A DNA stretch of 64,000 nt from Ailanthus altissimus (Eukaryota; Streptophyta; Magnoliopsida; Sapindales; Simaroubaceae). Position numbers and translations under genes: made by a program. The stretch is from positions 12,052,501 to 12,116,500 of the forward strand of contig OX327684.1 in NCBI GenBank assembly GCA_946807835.1, in the 5' to 3' direction. Under the pieces are notes generated by a model. That model searched no databases and was not told where the DNA came from. It saw only the letters and a program-made list of their open reading frames with translations. Positions 33,743 to 45,925 of this stretch are shown piece after piece; the first letter of the stretch is position 1; the number at the start of each line of letters is the position of its first letter.

Positions 33743-33990
33743 AAGCAGTGTAATTTAATTTGGTTTATGTTTAGTATTTATAGTGACAACAGTAAGGAAG
33801 TTGTTAACTCCATGAAAGGTAAAGTATGAGATGTTTCAATTATAAGGGAGGTGAGATCCAATATTCATTTGGTACTTTAGTATAATATGAGTCTAAGAAA
33901 TAAGTATTGAGAGGGTGTTATTGTTAGATACAGAAAGAAATAAGAGCATCATACTGAAAACTGCTAGCAGAAAAGAAAACTTAAGTCCAG

Positions 33991-36900
33991 ATGGATAGTT
34001 TAACCCAGACAACATCAAAGGCAAAGAAGGTGAAGTTTGAAACGCGATATGCTTTGGAGCAATTTTCAGAATTAGTATCAAAACTCATGGATGAACAACG
34101 AGAATATACACTAGAGATAAGATATGAGAATCTTATTCAACTAAAATGTTGTCGATTAAGAAAGAAGCTTTGTTGGTTGTTAGTGCAAAAATTTAATATA
34201 GTTAACTTGACATTGAATATACATGAGTAAGATATTATTGTAACTTTAAAAACATTTACAGCTATAGTTACATGGTGATCCGTCAAACATATGAAGACTA
34301 TGAGATTTGTTTTGTACATCAAAGAAGAGGATACATATAAAAGCTATTGAGGAAGTACTACTAAAGTGTAATGTCACTGTTAAGGATTTTAAAGCTTGTT
34401 TTACATTTTTCACACTAGTGACAATTTTATGTCCTACTGGTGGATTGTACGTTAGTGTTACTTTTAGTAATGGATGCAAATTGGTCCAACAAAAGAATTG
34501 ATTAACATATTGTTTCGGCAAGTTTGTGAAAGGTGTAACAAGGTTTAAGGAGAAAATAGTGGGATACATAGGAGGCTGTATTTTGTTATTGGAGTTGTTT
34601 GTTTCTATAAAAAATAATTAGAATTCTAGTGCAATAATCATGATACGTAATAATTAATTATTATAATGACAATGAAGATGATAATGATTGTAATAACTCA
34701 CGTTTAGTTATGCAACTATTATACTTGAATTCAAAAAGTAAAAAGGTTTAGAGGCTGAGATATCATTGCCAGCAGTTGTAGGATAGGATAGCAAGCAAAT
34801 AGGGCGATTTATGAAGTGGTGGACCAAACCTGGGGGATACTCAAAGGTATAGTTGTACATAGAAAATTATGTTAATTGGATCATATCTTAAAGTAGATAA
34901 TTGGTACATTGTATGATCGGCTTACTTTTGCCTTTATTATTATGCTTATATGTAAGTATGTATACGATCATCTTGCTATAATATGGTTAGAGCTCATGAA
35001 CTAGGTTCATCTTGGCATGACATTAAGAAGATAATTAATATCCAAGCCGCTGATATTCGAATAATGTCATCAAAACTTAATGTGTTGCTATACAATTTAT
35101 AAGTAGTCAAGAAAATAGCAAGACAAATACTGATTAAAATTAAAGGGGTAGGATATGTTGTTGATCCGATTGGTAAAAATTCAAAGTAGAAAATAAAATA
35201 TAGAATGCAAGTCGCTTCTATGCCTTCAATATTTGATGTTAGTTTAGATGAGTGCAATAAAGATGTAAAGGTTGGTAATCAAAGTATAAAGGTTGACAGG
35301 AAGAAGAATAATGCACATGGTAATATCGTGGAGTAAACAACATAGTTGAAGTAGATGTTAGGAAGGATTATGCAGGAGATTATTGTTGAATCCCTAATTC
35401 GTAAGGTGGCACATCAAGTTAAGGGAAAATATTGTATATTTTTTATTAAAAAAATCATTAATGCGAGGGAAGACAATGTGATTACATAATTTTGAGATAG
35501 TAGACAGTAGGTTTGATAATAAAACGTAAGATAGCGTGATTGCATATACAAGAAGCCTTCAATATTAATAATGAAAATAGGTTGATTGCTTGTTACATGA
35601 TGTGTTTGATAATTAGTGGATTATTTGTTGTTTGGTAGGATGGAAAATTGGTTGTGAATCCATAAATATGACTGTTTTAGTTAGGCTAATCACTTCATTC
35701 CATACTTACAGTATCAATACACTAGAGTTAGATTGTTTGGAAAGTGACACAATAGTTTATAATAGTCCTAAGATACGTTATAGGACTAGTTCATTTATTG
35801 TGTCGCATGTCGTGATAGAGGAGAAAGACATGATCATCAAAAACCTATTTGACGGTAGTCTACCTATGTATGTGGTAAGACACAACAAATGAAAGGTTGT
35901 TTTTTTTAAATGTATGCTTGCTATATTATTTGATTTGTGCAGTGAGCGAATGGTTGAAATGGAGTTCAATATTATAAGTCGAAACAACATGTCGTCACTT
36001 AGTCCTAATAGATGTGTTAATAGTAAGGTTCGTATTCTTTAACATTTTTTATGTTTAGGTGTTGCCATTGTTGAGGCCATGATTTTTTTGTACTCTTTAT
36101 GCATAAATAATTACAATATTTTATGATATATTAACAATGGAGGAAAGAAGTAAGTTTCTTTAGGTGTAATTAATTCCTACCTATATATTATTTGGTTAGT
36201 TCTATTTCAATAACACCATGGGAAACCATGTATTACATATTCACTTAATCTTTTTTTTTCCCCTTTTTTTGATAGGAGAATACATTTATAATGTTACAGT
36301 AAGTAGTATTAAATGAGCAAAACTTAAACCGTTTTAAGGTAGTAAATTCTGTAGACATTATATGTATGATTTACAGAGCGGTGTACAAAGATAAATATAT
36401 GATATTATTGGTGCACTGATATATAATTCTATATATAATGGTAAATGTGGTGATGGTGCAAGAAATAACATAGATTTTCATTCCAATCAACCTGGTTGAT
36501 ATCAATGGTACTTGATATTTGTCATTATGCCAGAGCAACGAGTTGAAATCTATGATCTTTTATTGAGTGAGCAAGCATTCAATTCTATTGTTGAAATGTT
36601 CAATACTAGTACGTTAAAAAAGATCAAAGAATATATAATATATACAATTATATTATTGTAGATAAAAGAACTATATTTGTTGTGTTTCTAAACCTATATA
36701 TTTGCAGTTGAGGTTATAAGACTTTATTTTGGGTAAGTAAATCTGTGGTTTCTTAGGCATCAATTTAACTTTATTTTATGTTGCACTGAATGAGAAAATA
36801 TCGAGGCAAAAAAATAACTTTGACTATGAAGTATATATGATAATGGTAATGAATAATGGTAGAAACATTTTCAACAAAACATATAAGGTAAGTAATTATG

Positions 36901-37057
36901 TCTACGTAGAAATCACTAGACAATTTGAATAGTTTGAGCATGTTTTGTTTAGCACTTGGTAACTACGTTTTTTTATTGTTTTTTTGGTTTGGTGTTTGGT
37001 AGCAGGATTCAAGTGGCGTCAAATGCAGGATGGCTTTGCAGTTGGCATTATCAAACT

Positions 37058-37060
<3 letters not shown>
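33991..37060 (+). pseudogene. Ulp1/C48-type protease pseudogene (transposon-associated family)
   Basis: 33991-34230: RYALEQFSELVSKLMDEQRE, IQLKCCRLRKKLCWLLVQKF, the N-terminal conserved block of a large plant family linked to MULE and CACTA elements. 34330-34620: DFKACFTFFTLVTILCPTGG, FVKGVTRFKEKIVGYIGGCI. About 36470-36560: IFIPINL then, one frame over, QWYLIFVIMPEQRVEIYDLLL, the region around the catalytic His of Ulp1 (HWY has become QWY). About 37015-37050: QDGFAVGIIKLIY, where the family has the catalytic Cys (DCGVF); the Cys is lost. Stops, frameshifts and intron-like gaps are present. SUMO-protease-like activity is not possible. Confidence 0.65.

Positions 37061-37092
<32 letters not shown>
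37061..37092. repeat. (TA)n microsatellite
   Basis: About 16 TA units. It directly follows the protease remnant. Confidence 0.85.
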
Positions 37093-37565
37093 TCTAAAGC
37101 ATGCTTTAATGGAAAGTGCATGCCAATGCCAAAATTACAATGGTGAAGATATGGCCAATGAAAGGGGGAAACAAGAAAGCCATTGCAATAAGAAGTCTTA
37201 ACCTTATAGCCATAAGAAGCAAAAATATTTTTTATCCCTTAACATAAAATTAGTAGTACCAATGTAGTTTTAGTGTATTCCTCATTTGTAGTCATGCCCT
37301 TGACAACTAGAAGGCATCGTGTGATGTTAAAGTTTGAATTTGCAAGTATGTACTTATTAGGCTATATTTGCATTACGAAATTGGTACTTGAAATGTGAAA
37401 ATGAAATATATTGTACCATTTTTTTGTGCTTAAAATTTAAATGCATTTCAATGCCATTGATGATAATTACATACTTTCTAAAAATTGCTTGATTTTATTC
37501 AGGCATTGTATTTCATGGAATATTTTGAGCATAGTTCATGAAGAGCAAAACATAATGACTAGATA
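37093..37565. other. Unassigned stretch
   Basis: AT-rich; possibly the 3' side of the protease pseudogene (37100-37200 encodes a Cys/Asn/Lys-rich frame). Nothing else supportable. Confidence 0.35.
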
Positions 37566-38880
37566 CAAAGAAGTCCTTGCATTCATTTACTAAGAAAATC
37601 TATCACAATTTTCTAGAAAGCAAAACAAGTGCAGTGCAAACACAAATGACAACTATTGCTCATTAGAGGAGTTGTTAGAGAGGTCCACTACCTTAGGATC
37701 TGCTTTGGAGGCGCCTTTCCTAGCGGAGTCATAATTGATATCATGGATATTATCAGAATATGCTTCGCTAACCACCCACGACACTAATTAAGCATGCCAT
37801 TATAGTTATTTGGTTTTTCATAAAATTTAATCAGATCCTTCCCAGACCTGAATCCATGCTTGTAAAACCAAGCTAAGGACACCTAGACCTGGCGTACAAA
37901 AAGGTCGTGGGTAGCATTTACCCTCATTTGCCATTAACCATTTACAGCTTTCAGTTCTGTAATTTTACTGGCAAAGGCTTATTGCGTCTGATTAAATGAA
38001 TTTTACAAATCAATAGATCTTGTCTATATAGCCTTCAACTTGGATGCTCTAACAGTTTCACATTCCCAATCTTCTTGGAGCCGATTCTATTTTTTCTCAA
38101 GCAAGGCATTAGCAACAGTTACCTTATCCATTAGATTCTTATTATCAATCTCCAAACTGTCAACTTTTCTCGGCTCTTTAACCTCATCTTCTTAAGAAGT
38201 TACTTCTTCTTCATTTTCATCAAGGGAAGCATACATGTCCACCTTCTCCCTAAGTAGATCATTATTGTCCTCATGAGCATCTTATTATCTGTGGTCAATT
38301 ATTTTACTTTCTTTCTTTATCTCAGGGATATAGGACGTAATAGGAGCATCTGCCTTTAGCTTCTTATTGTCTTCCCCAACCAACTGGACCTTCTTCTCCA
38401 GACAACGATTCGACCTTTCTTAAATTGGTCCTCCTCAGTTAGATTTTTTTAATTGCCATTTAAAAAATTCTTTTGCTACAACCAAAGTAAGCTAAATATT
38501 TTACACCAAGTGTAAAAAATTAACGTACATCAGTTACTAAAAGCAATTTGAAAATCCATTTCATTGAACTATAAAAGCATAATAGATAATTACCCTAAAT
38601 ATGTTCGTAGAAGTGATCTTAATCATGGCTTTATAACTTAATTTTTGAAGGCTTTCTGTCATTGGTCGATCAGCTCTTGTAAACAACTTTGACAAGATTA
38701 AAGCAGAGCTTCCTCCATCTAACTAAAGAATATTATTGTTCTTTACCACCTAGACTTGACAAACTTGGGAGCAAATTCTTCTTCATCCCTCTAGTCATCA
38801 CGGAGGAGGGGAGACTTTGGTGAATAGCTTAATGAGGGATCCTTGCCATTCATAGCAATACCCCTACTTCTCGTTCTCAT
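37566..38880 (-). pseudogene. Coiled-coil pseudogene of unknown family (minus strand)
   Basis: Minus strand ATG at 38880: MRTRSRGIAMNGKDPSLSYS, then stops. From about 38420 a Lys/Glu/Leu-rich heptad-like region is readable: LEKKVQLVGEDNKKLKADAP, LREKVDMYASLDENEEEVTS, DSLEIDNKNLMDKVTVANAL. Towards the end comes VWVSLAWFYKHGFRSGKDLI, KFYEKPNN. This shape (long coiled coil then a conserved aromatic block) occurs in ORFs carried by plant transposons and LARD-like retroelements, but I do not recognise a named family. At least five stops and probable introns (38470-38620). Confidence 0.5.
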
Positions 38881-39508
38881 TGTTCATGGTGGAGTAGAGC
38901 CTTGGGAGTGGAATTAGAGTCCTTAGAAAGATCGATTGGGTCATTTACACAAAAAGAATGAAAAGTAAGGGAAGAGATAAAATTAAGATATCCAAACATG
39001 AAAACTTTGGTGCACCTACCATGAGGAAACAAAGTCCTTTATTCCAACATCAAAGTAGAAGGGGGAGTGGATTATTTGTTCTACCTTGAGCCTTCCAATG
39101 TGCAAGATCTCCTCGTTCACCATCGAAAAGATCATTATTAATATATTTAGGCTACTGAACAACTTCCGAAACTTTTACTTGTGCATGTTGGAGATGGTGC
39201 TTATGTGCCATTCTATTTTGTGTATGAATATTTATGGATATTTATATAATATACAATTCAGTACATCATAATTTATTATATAGTAATAATCTTATTACTC
39301 TTTAGACATTGTAGATTCAAAATTATTTAGATCAACATTAAAAGTTAGTAATTCTAAAAGTTAAAAGCCTTATTTGGGATAGGACAAAAACCCGAGAATA
39401 TTGATAGTAATGACATAACTGAAAAGAGTTGCAAATGGTACTAAAAAAATATCAATATATAGTATATTCTTAAAAATATCATTCCTAATCAATATTTATC
39501 GACACGAA
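38881..39508. other. Unassigned stretch left of El8
   Basis: AT-rich. Contains the pre-insertion sequence of El8 (ending GACACGAA). No gene found. Confidence 0.35.
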
Positions 39509-40285
39509 TGATGTTCCTTGATTTTCAGAAAAATAGATTATTCCAAAAATTGAATAAAAATCTGGTTCTTTTGTTGTTTTTTTTTAAGTGTTTAGGCTGA
39601 ATTGTAACAAAATTAAATGGAAAAGTTGATGGAGGATAAAACTAAAAAGATACCTTGATAAGTCAGATGGACACCACAAGGATCAATTTAGGGTTTGACG
39701 CCACACTCTTGGTAATCAAAGAGTGATAGGTCACTAACTGTCTTTAAGAGCTAGAAAACTCGAGAAAACAATTTTGAGAGAGAAAAGGTTTTTCTATTTC
39801 GTGCTTCCAATTGCAGAATGAGGCAATTGCCTTTATAAGACTTTTAAGATGCCTTATATAGGCTTACAAGATGAGGGGAAACCCTAATATTACCTAATTA
39901 ACTTAAAAAGCCCAATTTGACTTAAATATTTAAAATAAAGGTAAACAAGTTCAAAATAGCCCAAATACATAAAAACAAAAACATAAGAAGCAAATTAAGC
40001 CCAATAGCATAAAAAGAAAGCCCTCAGCTGCCTCGTTAAGCCCAACGTCACCAAACATCTCTAAATCACGTCCCAATATCTAATTGAAGACAAATAAACA
40101 CCTTTAGTTCATTTACATTTAGATCGCAAGCTTCTAATCCCATAGAAGCTTCAATAGCTTCAATTTGACTACTTATGGCTCTTTGAAGCAGTTTGGCCTT
40201 AACTCTTGTTATTGGACCATCTGAAACCTCTTTTACGCTCAGCTCACCTTCTTGAGTTGATTTAGAACCTTCATGATGCACATCA
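39509..40285 (-). repeat. El8 3' LTR
   Basis: 777 bp. Plus-strand ends TGATGTT...CACATCA. It holds the last 73 codons of pol (40285-40067). The TATA signal on the minus strand is within GCCTATATAAGGC (about 39848-39862). Confidence 0.9.
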
Positions 40286-41357
40286 TCACCCCCGGGTAGA
40301 GAATGATTTGTCCTTAAATCAGAATCTTCTTGATCTTCCAAATAAAGAGATAAGTTATTCACATTAAAAGTGGCTGAAACATTGTAATCACCAGGAAGAT
40401 CAACTTTGTAAGCATTACTATTCACCTCTCTACAATCTGAAAAGGTCCATCAACTCTTGGCATCAACTTGAACTTTCGCTTGCTAGGAGATCTTCCCTTA
40501 CTAAGATGAATCCAAACAAGATCACCAGGTTCAAAGCTAAATTTTTCATCCTTTATTATTATGCTTAACATATTTAGCTATTTTCTCTTCAATATGAATT
40601 CGAACCTACTCATGAAGCTTCTTCATCAATTCTTCCTTCTTAACCGCATCAATAGATGTCTTCTTATCAATTGGAATAGGAATAAGGTCAATAGGAACAA
40701 ATGGATTAAATCCATACACAATCTCAAATTGTGAAAATTTTATAGCCCCATGCACACTACGGTTGTATGCAAACTCTACAATAGGCAAATAAGTATCCCA
40801 ACTCTTTAAGTTCTTGTTTATAACAGCTCATAATAAAGAAGATAGAGTACGGTTCACTACCTCAGTTTGCCCATCAGTTTGTGGATGACAAGCAGTACTA
40901 AAAAGCAACTTTGTTCCAAGCTTCTTCCAAAGAGTCTTCCAAAAATAGCTTAAGAACTTTGTATCACGATCAGAGACAATGCTTTTAGGGATTCCATGCA
41001 AACATACAATTTCCCTAAAAAATAAATCAGCAATAAGAATAGCATCATCAGTTTTGTTACAAGGAATAAAGTGTGACATTTTGGAGAACCGATCAACCAC
41101 AACCATCACCAAATCCTTCCCACGCTGTGTTCTAGGTAACCCAAGCACAAAATCCATACTAATATCCATCCATGGTTGCTTTGGGATAGGTAAATGCATA
41201 TATAGTCCATATGCATTTTCTTTACCCTTAGCTTTCTTGCAAATTACACATCTTTTAACAACTTTATGAATATCCCGCAACATATTCGACGAAAAGAAGT
41301 GCTCTTTTAGTAGCTCATACGTTTTCATCTCCCCAAAATGACCACTAAGACCACCCC
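40066..41357 (-). pseudogene. El8 integrase pseudogene
   Basis: After the frameshift at the GGGG run (41354-41357) the minus strand encodes [39 protein letters not shown] (zinc-binding CxxC), [20 protein letters not shown] (first catalytic Asp), [20 protein letters not shown] (second), [16 protein letters not shown] (Glu). Open 41328-40828; a stop near 40826; then [15 protein letters not shown] (40788 on), and the C-terminal domain to 40066 with NAYKVDLPGDYNVSATFNVN and the LTR-encoded DGPITRVKAKLLQRA. All three catalytic acids are kept. Confidence 0.9.
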
Positions 41358-43690
41358 ATGAGCCTCATGCATAAGAAACTCACGCAAAGATCCTGAAGGT
41401 ATACACATTCTGTCCAACTTGAACAAGTAACCATCATGCACAAAGAACCCATCACAAGCTCTTTTAGCACATTTAAACATGATATTAGCAAAGTATGTAT
41501 CACTTGTATATTGTTCTTTCACCTGTTCAAAACCCAAAAGCCTTGCATTTAACATAGAAATCAATGCATACCTCCTAGAAAGAGCATCAACAATGACATT
41601 AGTTTGTCTCTTCTTATATTTTATGACATATGAAAATGGCTTCATGAACTCTACTCATTTGGCATATTTTCTATTCAGCTTGTTCTGCCCTTTAAGATAC
41701 TTTAACGATTCATGGTCAGTATGAATAATGAACTCTTTAGGTAATAGATAATGTTGCCATACCTCAAGAGCCCGAATTAATGCATAAAACTCTTTGTCAT
41801 AAATAGAGTAGTTTAAACGTGCCTCATTTAGCTTCTCACTAAAGAATGCAATTGGCCTTTTTTCTTGCATCAAAACAGCCCCAATACCAACCCCCTAAAG
41901 CATCACACTCTATTTCAAATATTTTAGCAAAATCAGGAAGTGCTAAAACAGAAGTAGAACATAATTGTTCTTTAATCAGCTTAAATGCCTTCTGTGCATT
42001 CTCATTCCACCTAAACTCATTCCCCTTTTTCAAACACTCTGTCATAGGCGCAACAATAGAACTAAAGTATTTAATAAATCGCCTATAGAAAGAGAACCAT
42101 GAAAACTTCTCACATCTGCAACACTAGTAGGTTTAGGCCAATCACGAATTGCCTTAACCTTCTCCTCATCAACTTTAATTCCACTACCAGAAACAACATA
42201 CCCTAGAAAGATAACACTATCTTGGTAGAATAACACTTCTTGAGGTTTCCATACACTTAGCATCACGCAAGGTCTCAAATACAGTCCTAAGATGCCTCAC
42301 ATAATCATCAAAAGTTTTGCTATAAATCAAGATATCATCAAAATAGACCACAACAAATAGCCCAATAAACTTTCTCAAAATATGATTCATAAGTCTCATA
42401 AATGTACTAGGTGCATTAGAAAGCCCAAACAGCACACCATCCACTCATACAATCCATGCTTAGTTTTAAAGGCTATTTTTCATTCATCACTTTCTTTCAT
42501 CCTAATTTGGTGATATCCACTCATCAAATCAACTTTAGAAAAATAAACAGCACCATGTAATTCATCAAGCATATCATCAAGTCTAGGAATATGAAATCGA
42601 TGCTTAACCATTATCTTGTTGATAGCCCAATTGTCCACACACATTCTTATGGTACCATCCTTCTTTAGAACAAGCAAAGTAGGCATTGAACAAGGACTAA
42701 GTAACTCACGCACATAGCCCCTCTCTAAGAGCTCACCAACTTGCCTTTTGATCTCCTTTGCTTCCTGTGGATTACATCTATATGCTGGTCTATTAGGAAG
42801 TAAAGCTCTAGGCACCAAATCAATTTGATGCTCTATTCCTCGAATTGGTGGTAATCCCAATGGCAGCTCTTTTGGAAATATATCTTTGAACTCTTTAAGC
42901 AACTCCACAACCTGCCTCGGCAAATCCAAACCCTCAACTTGCAATAAATGCTTTGCCCAAGCCATGAAAATAACCCCCACTGAAGCTAGTGCTTGTTCAA
43001 TATCTCCTTTTTTGGCTAACATCAGCCATTTACCCAATTCCACCATCTTCCTTTGATTCCGTAACTGATCTTCTCTAACTTGTTGAGAACTTAATCGCAT
43101 CAAATTCACTTTCTTCCCATTCAGCACAAATGAATATGTGTTTCTTCGTCCATTATAAGTCACATCATTGTCAAACTGCCATGGATGTCCCAATAACACA
43201 TGACTAGCTATCATAGGAACTACATCACATAAAACCTCATCATGATAGGTTTTAATGGAAAATGGTACGCGAACTTGTCTTGTAACTCGGATCTCTTCAT
43301 TCTCATTAAGCCAATGCAATTTGTATGGTTTAGGGTGTGGAACAGTAGTTCATCCTAGTTTCTCAACTAAAGTAATGGATGCAACATTGGTACAAGTACC
43401 ATTATCAATAATCATATCACAAACCTTATCTCGAATTTGACATCTTGTATAAAAGATGTTTTCACGTTGCTCTGCACCAATATCAACTTCAGCACTCAAA
43501 ACACTTTGAATTACTAATAAATTTCCCTCTATTGGCTCAAGATTCTCTTCTTGTTCAATCACTTCTACTTTAGATTCCTCTTCTGTTTCGACCTCATCTT
43601 CACTTACAAGCTCTCTATGCTTCCCTTGTAAAACCATCACCCTCTTATTTGGACATTCAGAAGCAATATGCCCATTTTCCAAGCACTTGA
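41325..43690 (-). pseudogene. El8 protease-RT-RNase H pseudogene
   Basis: Protease: MIIDNGTCTNVAS (43430 on), [20 protein letters not shown], then 43319-42480 is open as one 279-codon frame through the linker into [53 protein letters not shown] continues 42444-42217 ([33 protein letters not shown] intact), then thumb and RNase H in short frames (FEIECDA at about 41910, [40 protein letters not shown]). A TGA replaces Trp at about 41653. It ends RREFLM-like [11 protein letters not shown] at 41325, beyond the shared frameshift. Confidence 0.9.
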
Positions 43691-44684
43691 AACACTTGAT
43701 GTCTCACGACCTCTTGGGAAATTGAGGTTCAAATACCTTCTTTTTTCCGTTCAACGAACCTGAACTAGCACTTCCCTTGCTTAACTCCACTTTCTCATCA
43801 CGTTTAGGTGTGTTCCATGTCTGAGAATGTGAAGAAACAGCCTTTGTATTATTTGATGTAGTTGACCTCATCTGGATGCCCCCTCTTTTCTACTGTCTTT
43901 CTATTTTAGTTACAAGTTTTATGACATCCTTAAGAAATATGAAGGGCTGTAACTCAACAACATTAGCTATGTCCCTCTTCAATCCATCAAGGAATCTAGC
44001 TATTGTTTGCTCTTGAGGTTTATTCAAATCACAGCGAATCAGTAACAGCTCAAATTCTTTCACATATTACTCCACACTCAAGGAACCTTGCCGCAAAGTC
44101 TGAAGTTTGATGTATAATTCTTGTTAATAGTAATTCGGAACAAATCTCTTCTTCATTAATATTTTCATAAGTGGCCAGTTAGTAAATTCTTCTTCTTCAT
44201 CCCTTCTTCACTGAGCTTTTAAGTTTTCTTACCATAAAAGTGCATAATCGATAAACTCAAGTGCTGCTACCTTACACTTCTTTGCCTCAGGGTACTCATG
44301 CCAATCAAACACCCTTTCTACCTTTTAAACCCATTCAAGATACTCCTTAGGAGAACTAGTACCTCTAAATGGTGGTATATTAAGTTTGATACCACTAGTA
44401 GGGTCATTTTGCTATCTCCTTATCCTACTTCTATCTTCAGCCTCATCATCCCTATTTGGCTAATCTCCAGCATCCCCTAGGTTATTCCGAGGTACCCTAC
44501 GCCCTACTTGCCTTTGTTGGGGTTACAAAGTATTTCTTTGCATCATTTCTATAATTGCAGCAAGTTGTCCATAAATTTCAATAATCTCACCTCGAAATTC
44601 ATCATGAGCTCGTTGTAAGCCCATAAGTTGAGCTTGTTCTAAACTCAATCACTTTGGTACTCTACTTGCATCATCTTCAGCCAT
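43640..44684 (-). pseudogene. El8 gag pseudogene
   Basis: Minus-strand ATG at 44684 ([11 protein letters not shown], then a stop where El9 has Gly). [20 protein letters not shown] follows. The gag domain and a complete knuckle [14 protein letters not shown] (about 43700-43655) can be read with El9 as a guide; at least six stops occur. Confidence 0.85.
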
Positions 44685-45024
44685 TATTAACAAAAAACCC
44701 CAAACAAGTATGAACAATGAACAACACAACTAGTAGCTAAAACATACTTCTCAAACTGAATTTTCACCAATTCAGTAAATAAAATCAGATAGCAATAATT
44801 GACTCAAATTCAAAATTTCTAGGTTCAGGAAAGACTCAACTCAGCTAAATCATCTCCAGTCCACAAACTACTAAGAATTAATTTTAATGCTTCAGAGTTA
44901 CAATTCAAAAACTACTAACCTCAAATATTAGAGACCCAACCTGATGAATAACCCCACGAAATTATATAAAACAAAAACAGCAAGAGACCTTCAATAGCTG
45001 AAACTTCAGTTTGCACACTAAAAT

Positions 45025-45041
45025 CCTATGCTCTAATACTA
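45025..45041 (-). other. El8 primer-binding site
   Basis: Minus-strand TAGTATTAGAGCATAGG; El9 has TGGTATCAGAGCACAGG at the same place. Both the TGG and the TC changes are transitions. Confidence 0.75.
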
Positions 45042-45043
45042 GA

Positions 45044-45925
45044 TGATGTGCCTTGATTTTCAGAAAAATAGATTATTCCAAAAATTGAATAAAAATTTGG
45101 TTCTTTTGTTGCTTTTTTTTTTAAAAGTGTTTAGGCTGAATTGTAACAAAATTAAATGGAAGAGTTAATGGACGATAAAACTAAAAAGATACCTTGATAA
45201 GTCACATGGACGCCACAAGGATCAATTTAGGGTTTGACGCCATACTCTTAGTAATCAAAGAGTGATAGGTCACTAACTGTCTTCAAGAGCTAGAAAACTC
45301 GAGAAAACAATTTTGAGAGAGAAAAGGTTCTTCTATTTCGTGCTTCCAATTGCAGAATGAGGCAACTGCCTCTATAAGACTTTTAAGATGCCTTATGTCA
45401 CGACCCGATTTCCCCTCCCTTGGTGGTTCTGTCGCGCGCCAAATGTTCGAGTCATTGCTTGAGAATATTTGGGGCGTGACACTTATATAGGCTTACAAGA
45501 TGAGGGAAAACTCTAATATTACCTAATTAACTTAAAAAGTCTAAAATAAGCCCAATTTGACTTAACAATTTAAAATAAAGGTAAACAAGTTCAAAATGGC
45601 CCAAATACATAAAAACAGAAACATAAGAAGCAAATTAAGCCCAATAGCATGGAAAGAAAGCCCCCAGCTGCCTCCTTAAGCCCAACATCATCAAACATCT
45701 CTAAATCACATCCCAATCTTTAATTGAAGATAAATAAACACCTTTAGCTCATTTCTATTTAGATCGCAAGCTTCTAATCCCATAGAAGCTTCAATAGCTC
45801 TAATTTGACTACTTATGGCCCTTTGAAGCTGTTTGGCCTTAGCTCTTATTATTGGACTATTTGAAACCTCTTTTACGCTCAGCTCACCTTCTTGAGTTGA
45901 TTTAGAACCTTCATGATGCACTTCA
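45044..45925 (-). repeat. El8 5' LTR with insert
   Basis: Plus-strand ends TGATGTG...CACTTCA (CACATCA with one change). 882 bp, of which 90 come from the insert at 45396-45481 and its duplicated CTTA. It holds a dead copy of the pol tail (45921-45707). Confidence 0.9.
45396..45481. mobile_element. 86-bp solo LTR-like insert (TRIM/SMART type?)
   Basis: TGTCACGACCCGATTTCC at one end and TTTGGGGCGTGACA at the other, so the tips TGTCACG/CGTGACA are inverted and obey TG...CA. It is flanked by CTTA on both sides (45392-45395 and 45482-45485); the other El8 LTR reads through at this point as GCCTTATATAGGC, proving an insertion. It is much richer in GC than its host. TGTCACGACCC ends are frequent in plant repeats. 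It is too short for an ordinary LTR element; a solo LTR of a tiny element or a MITE are the options. Confidence 0.7.

Larger units (their letters stand above)
39509..45925 (-). mobile_element. El8: CRM-like element, El9 family (minus strand)
   Basis: 3' LTR 39509-40285, pol and gag on the minus strand, primer site at 45025-45041, 5' LTR 45044-45925. Same protein family and LTR type as El9 (46923-53116) but in opposite orientation, about 1 kb away. Gag-pol is broken by many stops. The LTRs differ by roughly 3-5 percent by eye in their first 400 bp, so El8 is clearly older than El9. Flanks ACGAA and ATGAG agree at 3 of 5 positions, with two transitions; a decayed duplication is possible but unproved. 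Confidence 0.9.

Noticed and set aside
32701..33745. 3-bp target duplication for the CACTA-like candidate.
   Set aside because: Flanks are TTA and AAG, which differ.
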